Made by a program: the position numbers and the translations under genes. This document shows, one piece after another, positions 1 to 5,431 of a DNA stretch of 7,144 nucleotides. The stretch comes from Chloroflexi bacterium RBG_16_64_43 (GTDB lineage Bacteria; Chloroflexota; Anaerolineae; Anaerolineales; RBG-16-64-43): NCBI GenBank assembly GCA_001796965.1, contig MGOA01000037.1, forward strand, positions 1 to 7,144, given 5' to 3'. A model generated the notes under the pieces. It searched no databases. It saw nothing but the letters and a program-made list of their open reading frames with translations, and had not been told where the DNA came from. How positions within the stretch are numbered: the first letter of the stretch is position 1; each line of letters begins with the position of its first letter.

Positions 1-1944
1 ATTGCCGCCGGTCTCAACCGGCTGACCACAACCGAGGAGGCCCGCCTGGAAGGCGCGCCATTGGCCGCGGCGCCGGCCGCGCCGGGCATCCCGCCCGCGC
101 CGGAGTACATCGGCGACTACATCCCACTCGATGCGGCGGCGGATGGAATCATCGGGCCCCTGCCCGGAGAGCAGTTCCGTGGCCCGGATAGCAAGACGAT
201 GGCGCCTGTACCCACCGCGCCGGTGCCCTTGGCCAAGTTGCCCCACTCCGCGCACGCCGAAGTAACTCCTGCGACTCACGCTGCAGCACCCAGCGATGAT
301 TCGCTCGAGGATGTCCGCCGCGAGTTGAATGCGTTGGCCCGTCGCTTGGGCATGCGCAAGTCCCTGCCCGACGAGGATGAACGCCGGCCGGCATATATCG
401 TCGTCACCAGCCTGCAGCAGCTCGCCCGCAAGTATGGGCCCGCCTCCGAAGCGAAGATCGTCGCCGCGCTCGAATCGGCGATCCAGGTTCAGAGCGCGCG
501 TTTGAGTTGGGTCGGCTACCTGCTTGCGGTAGATGACGCCTCCCGCCTCCGCAACCTAAACCTCAAGCCGGTGGCTGCCGGAAACGCGTGGCAGGTCAAG
601 CAGCTCCTCCACCAGTTGGACCAATCGCTGGCGCAGCGTAACGAAATGGTGGGCGCAGTCCTCATCGTCGGGGGTCATGAGATCATCCCCTTCCACCTGC
701 TGCCCAACCCGGCCGACGACGACGACAAGGACGTTCCCTCTGACAACCCGTACGCGACGCGCGATGAGAACTACTACGTGCCGGAGTGGCCGGTAGGGCG
801 CATTCCCACACCCGCCGAAGCCGATCTCGGTTTCCTGCTGCAGGCCCTCGAGGCTGTTGGCCAGCCCGAAGGCAAACCCTCCGCCCACTGGGTGGCACGG
901 CTGGTGCGTTGGATAAACGGATTGTTCCATCCGCTCGTAGTTCGCTTCGGGCACAGCTTTGGCTACACGGCAGGCATCTGGCGCCAAGCCTCGCTGGGCG
1001 TGTTCCGCACGATCGGCCAACCCAAGGCAATGCTCGTCTCGCCTCCGACCAGCGCGACGAATCTGCCCAAGGAGGGCTTGGCCTTCCCACGTCTCTCATA
1101 CTTCAACTTGCACGGGCTGGAAGACACCGCCGAGTGGTACGGACAGCGCGCGCCCGAAAAGGACGACTCGGATACCGAGTTTCCGGTGGCGCTCTCACCC
1201 GACCAGGTGACCAACTCCGGCCGGGCACCGGCGGTGGTCTTCACTGAAGCCTGCTACGGCGCCAACACCCAGGGCAAGAACGTGGAAACCGCACTGGCCA
1301 TGAAGTTCCTGGCCTCCGGTACGCGGTCTCTCGCCGGCTCGACAAAAATCTCGTATGGTGCGGCGGCCGCTCCGCTCATCGCCGCCGACCTGTTGGCGCG
1401 GCACTTCTGGACCAACGTGACACGCGGCATCCCGACTGGCGAGGCGCTGCGGCGTGCCAAGCTCTCGTTCGCCCAAGAGATGCATGAGCGCCAGGGGTAT
1501 CTCGACGGCGAGGATCAGAAGACTCTCATCTCCTTCATTCATCTTGGCGACCCAATGTACGAACCTACCTTGGCAAACGGCGCCTCGCATGCCAAGACCC
1601 TGGTCCGCCGCAAGAGTCATGCGTCGCCGCCCGCAGTGCTGCGCACGGCAGAAGTGAGCGCCACTGCCTCGTCGGCCACGCCGGAAGTCGAGATGGGGCT
1701 CAAGCGTGCCTTGAGCCAGTACCTGCCGGGCATGGGCGAAGCCCCGCTGCGCTACTATCAAGCTCACGCTGAGCGTCCGGGTAGCGCCGGGTCGAACGCG
1801 CATGGTTCGGCTGGCACGCGCCAGGCTGCTTGGGTAGTCTCCCTGGCCCGCACCTTCTCGGCGCATGGCGCACCGCACACGCAATACGCGCGCGTCAGCC
1901 TGGATGCTTCGGGACGCCTCCTGAAGTTGGTCGTCTCCCGTTAG
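1..1944 (+). CDS. Peptidase C25/CHAT-like (caspase-fold) protein, 5'-partial
   Basis: The frame is open from base 1 to the TAG at 1942-1944. No ATG or GTG start with a ribosome binding site lies near the left edge, so the true start is probably outside the window; a TTG at 61 is possible but has no well-spaced Shine-Dalgarno. Residues below are counted from that TTG. The first ~80 residues are Pro/Ala-rich and look disordered. A Rossmann-like portion follows: the hydrophobic strand LIVGGHEIIPF (201-211), then SDNPYAT (227-233) and PVGRIP (244-249), a pattern typical of gingipain-type C25 domains. The putative catalytic dyad is His351 in NLHG (codon 1111-1113) and Cys398 in TEACYG (codon 1252-1254), and the domain closes with GDPMYEP (496-502). 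A low-complexity linker leads to a C-terminal module (~541-627) resembling the 73-residue protein encoded at 4562. The likely role is cysteine endopeptidase; substrate and location are unknown because the N-terminus is missing. CHAT is the main alternative within the same clan. It is probably first or early in the plus-strand operon. Confidence 0.8.
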   Translation: MAAGLNRLTTTEEARLEGAPLAAAPAAPGIPPAPEYIGDYIPLDAAADGIIGPLPGEQFRGPDSKTMAPVPTAPVPLAKLPHSAHAEVTPATHAAAPSDDSLEDVRRELNALARRLGMRKSLPDEDERRPAYIVVTSLQQLARKYGPASEAKIVAALESAIQVQSARLSWVGYLLAVDDASRLRNLNLKPVAAGNAWQVKQLLHQLDQSLAQRNEMVGAVLIVGGHEIIPFHLLPNPADDDDKDVPSDNPYATRDENYYVPEWPVGRIPTPAEADLGFLLQALEAVGQPEGKPSAHWVARLVRWINGLFHPLVVRFGHSFGYTAGIWRQASLGVFRTIGQPKAMLVSPPTSATNLPKEGLAFPRLSYFNLHGLEDTAEWYGQRAPEKDDSDTEFPVALSPDQVTNSGRAPAVVFTEACYGANTQGKNVETALAMKFLASGTRSLAGSTKISYGAAAAPLIAADLLARHFWTNVTRGIPTGEALRRAKLSFAQEMHERQGYLDGEDQKTLISFIHLGDPMYEPTLANGASHAKTLVRRKSHASPPAVLRTAEVSATASSATPEVEMGLKRALSQYLPGMGEAPLRYYQAHAERPGSAGSNAHGSAGTRQAAWVVSLARTFSAHGAPHTQYARVSLDASGRLLKLVVSR

Positions 1945-1946
1945 GC

Positions 1947-1998
1947 GGTCGGCCCTCCTGGCACGGGATTTGCAACACCCTGCCCAGGAGGGCTGACC
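1947..1998 (+). promoter_or_regulatory. Hairpin sequestering the ribosome binding site of the TIM-barrel gene
   Basis: Arms 1947-1961 and 1984-1998 pair over 15 bp with a single G-U wobble (1951 with 1994), around a 22-nt loop. The right arm contains the whole Shine-Dalgarno AGGAGGG (1986-1992) and ends at the base before the ATG at 1999. An alternative fold lengthens the stem inward through GCA/TGC (1961-1963 with 1981-1983) and GGG/CCC (1965-1967 with 1978-1980). The upstream stop codon (1942-1944) lies just before the left arm. No T-tract follows, so an ordinary intrinsic terminator is unlikely. I infer translational control of the downstream genes; a DNA operator is the alternative. Confidence 0.6.
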
Positions 1999-3261
1999 AT
2001 GCCGGCGACGATCGCCCCGAAACCCGCAGGGCTGGGGATCTATTACTTCCCCGACGACCTGCATTACCGCCACAAGGACTTCGAGACCTGGCTGCCTGAA
2101 ATCCAAGCCATGAACCTGGGCTGGATCACGCTGCGCAGCAGCGTGCAGCGCGCAGTCCCCGAACCCTTTGTGCGTGCGCTGGTCCAGGCCGGCCTGCAGC
2201 CCATTCTGCACTTGCCCGAAGCCCCCATTCGTCCATTGGCCGAAGAGGTCGCGCCCCTACTGCACGCGTACGCGCGCTGGGGCGTGCGCCACGTGGCGGT
2301 TTTCGCGCCGCCCAACCTGCAAAGTTCGTGGACCCCGGGGGATTGGCAGCGGGGTTCCCCGATCGAACTGTTCCTTGATGCGTTCATCCCAACGGCCAAG
2401 CTGATGGTGCAGGCGGGGCTGGCACCTGTCTTCCCAGCACTCCATTCGGGAGGCGACTATTGGGACCTGGCGTTCCTCGAGGCCGCGTTGGCCGCGCTCG
2501 TGGTCCGTGGCGAAGAGGACCTACTGGCGAGCATGACCTTCGCAGTTGAGGCGTGGACTTTCAATCGGCCGGCGGCCTGGGGCGCTGGCGGTGCGGCGCG
2601 CTGGCCGAATGTGCGCCCATATCTAACCCCGCCCGACTCACAAGACCACCGCGGTTTTGGAACGATCGACTGGGTTCAAGAGATCATCATCCGCCATTCT
2701 GGCCAGCCGCGTCCGGTTTTGATGGTGCGCGGGGGCGCAGCGCTGGGCGAGAACTTGGACGCCAATTTCCCCACGGTTGATGAGAAGCGGCATCTGGACC
2801 TCAATAGTGAGATCGCGCGAATGGTGATCGACCGGCGCGCGCCCGAAGGGCTGCTCAACGTTGCATTCTGGCTGCTCAGCGCCGAGGCCGGCAGCCCGGC
2901 GGCCGCCCAGGCCTGGTTCCGTTCCGACGGCACAACGCTGCCCATCGTCACCGCCCTTAAGCGATTGGGCGAGAGGGCCCGCGTGCGTCAGTCGGAAGCC
3001 GCCCAGGGCAAGGTGTTCGCCCACTACCTGCTTGTGCCGGGGGGGTTGACCGCGCTCAGCGGAGCGGCCTGGCAGGTGCTGCAAGACTATCTGCGCACGG
3101 TTCGTCCGACGATCGGCGATTCGATCGAGGAGGCCGTGCGGGCCGAACGCGTCACGTTGTTCGCCGAAAGCGCACCCGCGCCGGTGATGCAAACCTTGCG
3201 TAGCGCCGGGTGTGTTGTGGATCATGTGCGTTCGGTCCCGATGGAGAGGAGCCAGGCGTGA
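1999..3261 (+). CDS. TIM-barrel glycosidase-like protein, probable pseudoenzyme
   Basis: This 420-residue protein has no signal peptide or membrane segment, so it is probably cytoplasmic. The ATG at 1999 has AGGAGGG six bases upstream. Residues ~10-330 show the alternating strand/helix pattern of a (beta/alpha)8 barrel: GLGIYYF (11-17), WITLRSS (42-48), PILHLPE (68-74), HVAVFAPPN (98-106), PVFPALHSGGDY (143-154), FAVEAWTFNRP (181-191) and PVLMVRGG (239-246). In the bacterial GH families I recall with this layout, the fourth strand ends in NEPN (acid/base Glu) and the seventh in TEGG (nucleophile Glu). Here these are APPN (103-106) and VRGG (243-246), so both glutamates appear to be gone, which suggests a binding or scaffold role. 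Residues ~335-420 form a separate C-terminal piece with GLTALSGAAWQVLQDYL and RVTLFAE. The gene overlaps the ftsZ-like gene by 4 bp, so the two are probably translationally coupled. The fold assignment comes from pattern recognition; the specific family is uncertain. Confidence 0.7.
   Translation: MPATIAPKPAGLGIYYFPDDLHYRHKDFETWLPEIQAMNLGWITLRSSVQRAVPEPFVRALVQAGLQPILHLPEAPIRPLAEEVAPLLHAYARWGVRHVAVFAPPNLQSSWTPGDWQRGSPIELFLDAFIPTAKLMVQAGLAPVFPALHSGGDYWDLAFLEAALAALVVRGEEDLLASMTFAVEAWTFNRPAAWGAGGAARWPNVRPYLTPPDSQDHRGFGTIDWVQEIIIRHSGQPRPVLMVRGGAALGENLDANFPTVDEKRHLDLNSEIARMVIDRRAPEGLLNVAFWLLSAEAGSPAAAQAWFRSDGTTLPIVTALKRLGERARVRQSEAAQGKVFAHYLLVPGGLTALSGAAWQVLQDYLRTVRPTIGDSIEEAVRAERVTLFAESAPAPVMQTLRSAGCVVDHVRSVPMERSQA
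3247..3251 (+). promoter_or_regulatory. Shine-Dalgarno fixing the GTG start of the ftsZ-like gene
   Basis: AGGAG lies six bases before the GTG at 3258, inside the 3' end of the TIM-barrel gene. The GTG and the upstream TGA share GTGA (3258-3261). An in-frame ATG at 3210 would add 16 residues that do not look like FtsZ and has no good site, so I prefer the GTG. Confidence 0.75.
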
Positions 3262-4529
3262 CCCCCTTGCTTACACCAACTGTGAGTTCTAATGCTGCGC
3301 CCCGTCACACCGCGATCGAAAGCTCCCGCCCAACGACCGTGCTCAAGGTGGTGGGGCTGGGCGGAGGCGGTTCGAACGCGGTTAACCGCATGATCGAACT
3401 CGGCCTGGGGGGTGTCGAGTTCATCGCCTGCAATACGGACCTGCAGGCGCTGGCCACGTGCCTTGCACCGATCCGCGTGGCATTGGGCCCGCATACGACG
3501 CGCGGCCTGGGCGCGGGGGGGCTGCCGGAGGTGGGTGAGGCTGCCGCACAGGAAAGCGCCGACGATCTGGCCCATCAATTGGCCGGAGCCGACATGGTCT
3601 TCCTCACCTGCGGCATGGGCGGAGGCACGGGCACCGGCGCCATCCCCGTGGCGGCCCAAGTTGCCCGCGAGCAAGGGGCGATCGTCGTCGCCATCGTCAC
3701 CCTGCCCTTCAGCTTCGAGGGCCGGCGCCGTTTGCAGGCGGCCGAGGCAGGCATCGATAAGCTGCGCCTGCATTGCGATACGCTCATCACCATCCCCAAC
3801 GACCGGTTGCTGGCTGTCGCACCGCGCCAGACGACCTTCGACGTCGCGCTGCGCTTGGCCGACGATGTACTGCGTCAGGGGGTGCAGGCTATTACTGAGC
3901 TGATTACCCGCCCCGGGCTGGTCAATGTCGATTTTTCGCACGTTCGCTCGCTGATGCAATTGGCGGGAGGCGCCTATTTCGCAGTCGGTCAAGGCTCGGG
4001 GCCGGAGAAGGCGGTGGATGCCATCCGCTGCGCGCTGCGTAACCCGATGCTCGAGATTGGCTCGCTCGACACGGCCGCCGGGATTCTCGTCCATTTCACC
4101 GGCGGAGAGGATCTGGAGCTCATGGAAGTCCACAAGGCAATGCAGGAGGTGAGCGCCGCCGGTGCACACGACGCTGAAGTGGTCTTCGGCGCGGCCATCG
4201 ATCCCGCCATGCAGGGCCGAGTGCAGGCGATCATTATCGCCACCGGCGTCGGCGGGCAGCCTCTCGGCCACGTGCTGGCCGGCGCCTCGCACGTCATTCT
4301 GCACAGTGGCACTCCAGGTGGCTCCGATCGCACGGCCCCGGCAACCCTCAGCCGCGGCGGGCGAGTGGGGGCGTCTGCCTCCGTGGCAGCGGCGGGCCAC
4401 CGCGTGGAGCCGCCACCTGCCGAAGAAGATCTCGATATTCCAGCTTTTTTGCGACGGCGGCGACGCCCAATCGACGACCCGACGGTCGCGCCAGCCGGGG
4501 GGCGCTCAGCGGCGCCGCGCGCGGGGTAG
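3258..4529 (+). CDS. ftsZ: FtsZ-family tubulin-like GTPase with altered T7 loop
   Basis: This is a 423-residue protein from the GTG at 3258. FtsZ polymerises with GTP into the cytokinetic ring under the membrane. The GTP-binding half is well preserved: GGGGSNA (35-41), an NTD in CNTDLQAL, LGAG followed by PEVG, the tubulin signature GGGTGTG (121-127), PFSFEG and IPNDRLL. The C-terminal half includes GVQAITELI, a T7 loop, and a sheet ending in IIIATG. A low-complexity linker leads to DLDIPAFLRRRRR (391-403), a recognisable FtsZ C-terminal peptide that normally binds FtsA, ZipA or SepF-type partners. Here it is followed by a 20-residue Pro/Ala-rich tail. The T7 loop reads NVDFSHV (223-229): Asn223 and Asp225 are kept, but the position of E. 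coli Asp212 is His228 (codon 3939-3941). Since this loop completes the GTPase site of the neighbouring subunit, hydrolysis may be slow or absent. The neighbours are not division/cell-wall (dcw) cluster genes, so this may be a second FtsZ rather than the housekeeping copy. Confidence 0.92.
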   Translation: MTPLLTPTVSSNAAPRHTAIESSRPTTVLKVVGLGGGGSNAVNRMIELGLGGVEFIACNTDLQALATCLAPIRVALGPHTTRGLGAGGLPEVGEAAAQESADDLAHQLAGADMVFLTCGMGGGTGTGAIPVAAQVAREQGAIVVAIVTLPFSFEGRRRLQAAEAGIDKLRLHCDTLITIPNDRLLAVAPRQTTFDVALRLADDVLRQGVQAITELITRPGLVNVDFSHVRSLMQLAGGAYFAVGQGSGPEKAVDAIRCALRNPMLEIGSLDTAAGILVHFTGGEDLELMEVHKAMQEVSAAGAHDAEVVFGAAIDPAMQGRVQAIIIATGVGGQPLGHVLAGASHVILHSGTPGGSDRTAPATLSRGGRVGASASVAAAGHRVEPPPAEEDLDIPAFLRRRRRPIDDPTVAPAGGRSAAPRAG

Positions 4530-4561
4530 CCGCAGCGCAGGCGGGGAAAGCGAGGAGGCAC

Positions 4562-4783
4562 ATGGGACTTCAAGCGCAAGCCATCGAACGCGTGAGCAAG
4601 CAGGTCTATCACGACTACCCGGAAATGCGCGGGGCACGTCCAAGCATCTCGGGTCAGGGAGGTAATTTCGTGCTCACCTACCGCGGCAAGGTGCGCACCT
4701 CAGACGGGGCGGAGATGTCACGCATTGTGCGCGCCGTGGCCGACGAGGAAGGCCGCCTGATCAAGGTCAGCACGTCGAAGTAG
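4562..4783 (+). CDS. Small protein sharing a domain with the C25-like protein's C-terminus
   Basis: This is a 73-residue soluble protein. The ATG at 4562 follows AGGAGG (4553-4558) by only three bases, a close spacing, 32 bp after the ftsZ-like stop. I recognise no named family. The N-terminal ~20 residues look helical (AIERVSKQVYHDYPEM); the remainder looks like short strands with a turn: GNFVLTYRGKV, then SDGAEMSRIVRAVADE, then GRLIKVSTSK. Residues 47-73 align without gaps to residues 601-627 of the C25-like protein with 9 of 27 identical, including the Gly-Ala pair, an Arg, an Asp, and the Gly-Arg-Leu-x-Lys core. A P-x-M-x-x-A match in the N-terminal part continues the resemblance. It is probably a stand-alone version of that module, perhaps an adaptor, regulator or inhibitor of the protease-like protein; that role is inferred. 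Confidence 0.75.
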   Translation: MGLQAQAIERVSKQVYHDYPEMRGARPSISGQGGNFVLTYRGKVRTSDGAEMSRIVRAVADEEGRLIKVSTSK

Positions 4784-4787
4784 GAGG
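4782..4787 (+). promoter_or_regulatory. Shine-Dalgarno overlapping a stop codon
   Basis: AGGAGG begins inside the TAG stop (4781-4783) of the 73-residue gene and lies six bases before the ATG at 4794. A nearer ATG at 4789 opens a frame that stops after two codons, so the site points to 4794. Ribosomes terminating on the upstream gene would be placed directly on this site, which suggests translational coupling. Confidence 0.65.
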
Positions 4788-4793
4788 CATGCG

Positions 4794-4955
4794 ATGAATC
4801 CCACCGATTTAGCCTGGCTCAAGTTTCAGTTGCGGGCGTGGACTTTCACTGAGCGGACTCTCGCCGGACTGTATGCTGTGCGCGGCTACTTCCGTCCGGC
4901 ACTCGCCAGCCTGACCGCGGGGTTTGCGCTGGGCCTGGTGCTGGCTCTCATCTAA
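4794..4955 (+). CDS. Small single-pass membrane protein (53 aa)
   Basis: ATG 4794 to TAA 4953-4955 encodes 53 residues, short enough to be missed by length cut-offs. The N-terminal ~34 residues are amphipathic and basic (Lys10, Arg14, Arg21, Arg30, Arg34). They are followed by one hydrophobic segment, about residues 35-53 (PALASLTAGFALGLVLALI), that runs to the C-terminus. This is the layout of a tail-anchored protein; the basic residues predict that the N-terminal part stays in the cytoplasm. A perfectly spaced Shine-Dalgarno and position as last gene of the plus-strand run support it as real. I recognise no family. It could anchor the ftsZ-like or protease-like partner at the membrane, but that is inference. 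Its stop overlaps the stop of the convergent metallopeptidase gene. Confidence 0.65.
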   Translation: MNPTDLAWLKFQLRAWTFTERTLAGLYAVRGYFRPALASLTAGFALGLVLALI

Positions 4956-5431
4956 GTGGGACCTCCTTCGCCCTCGGCCTCCACCATGAGGCGCCCCAGG
5001 CGATAGCCTCGCGGCGCTCGCGAGTCTTCGACACCTTCGAGCCAGAACAGTCTCACCTGCCAGCGTTGGGAAGTATCTTGCCACCAGATCAAGTATGCGG
5101 CCTGCGGATAGGCCGCTTCTTCTATGTCCGTCGCAGACGGATGATCGGGCCCGCGCGGGTGGGAATGATAGATGGCCAGCAGTTCCAAGCCCTGCTCTTC
5201 CGCCTCTTGCATCGCAGCCAACTGAGCCTGCGGCTCAAGGCGGAATCGAACGGCGCTGTGCAGCGCATTCCGGATTGGGACAACGCGTTCAACGCGTTGT
5301 CCGTGGCCGAACACCAGCCCACAGCCCTCGTCGGGCAAGGCGGCAGTGCACGCTGTGCGCATCGCCTCCACCTGCCGCGCCGTCAAGCAGAGTTCTTCTT
5401 CCCCTTCATCAGGCATGGGATGCCTGGGCAT
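4952..5431 (-). CDS. JAMM/MPN+ metallopeptidase (Prok-JAB, M67-like)
   Basis: The gene encodes 159 residues. The zinc-protease signature is complete: Glu35 in LPDEGCGLVFG, then His89-Ser-His91, seven residues, Ser99, two residues and Asp102, in YHSHPRGPDHPSATD. This fits the JAMM pattern E...HxHx7SxxD, where the two His and the Asp bind Zn and the Glu acts as acid/base. The later YLIWWQ (118-123) and VRLFWLEG strands are typical of short bacterial Prok-JAB proteins, which cut isopeptide or C-terminal peptide bonds, often on ubiquitin-like sulfur carriers. No such partner is seen here. Two starts are possible: ATG 5431, overlapping the lyase by 23 bp, or ATG 5416 (Met6), overlapping by 8 bp. 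Neither has a strong ribosome binding site, and an in-frame TGA lies shortly upstream of 5431. The overlap implies co-transcription with the lyase and translational coupling. Confidence 0.88.
   Translation of the reverse strand: MPRHPMPDEGEEELCLTARQVEAMRTACTAALPDEGCGLVFGHGQRVERVVPIRNALHSAVRFRLEPQAQLAAMQEAEEQGLELLAIYHSHPRGPDHPSATDIEEAAYPQAAYLIWWQDTSQRWQVRLFWLEGVEDSRAPRGYRLGRLMVEAEGEGGPT
5278..5302. repeat. Perfect 25-bp palindrome inside the JAMM gene
   Basis: Arms 5278-5289 (GGACAACGCGTT) and 5291-5302 (AACGCGTTGTCC) are exact reverse complements around a single C at 5290. The element also contains CAACGCGTT-type tandem units. On the coding strand it encodes the Gln-Arg-Val-Glu-Arg-Val-Val stretch around residues 45-51, so part of the symmetry comes from the repeated Arg-Val codons. 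Two full 12-base arms exceed what two Arg-Val codon pairs alone require. It could be an intragenic protein-binding site; no function can be read from the sequence. Confidence 0.6.

Noticed and set aside
715..729. Asp-rich run with DDDDK in the C25-like protein, like an enteropeptidase site or a calcium loop
   Set aside because: It arises from a short GAC triplet run; no bacterial enteropeptidase is expected and no EF-hand-type spacing is visible.
1947..1998. The intergenic hairpin as a rho-independent terminator
   Set aside because: Neither strand has a T-tract next to the stem, and the right arm coincides with the ribosome binding site.
1195..2211. Long minus-strand open frames opposite the C25-like and ftsZ-like genes
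   Set aside because: High GC leaves antisense frames open by chance; the plus-strand frames carry recognisable family motifs and ribosome binding sites, while the antisense ones have none that I can see.
3037..3048. Runs of seven G (also at 3515-3521) as programmed frameshift sites
   Set aside because: The reading frames continue with sensible protein on both sides and no alternative product is evident.
4562..4783. The 73-residue protein as a ubiquitin-like partner of the JAMM peptidase
   Set aside because: It has no C-terminal Gly-Gly, lies in the opposite operon, and matches the C25-like protein's tail better than a beta-grasp fold.
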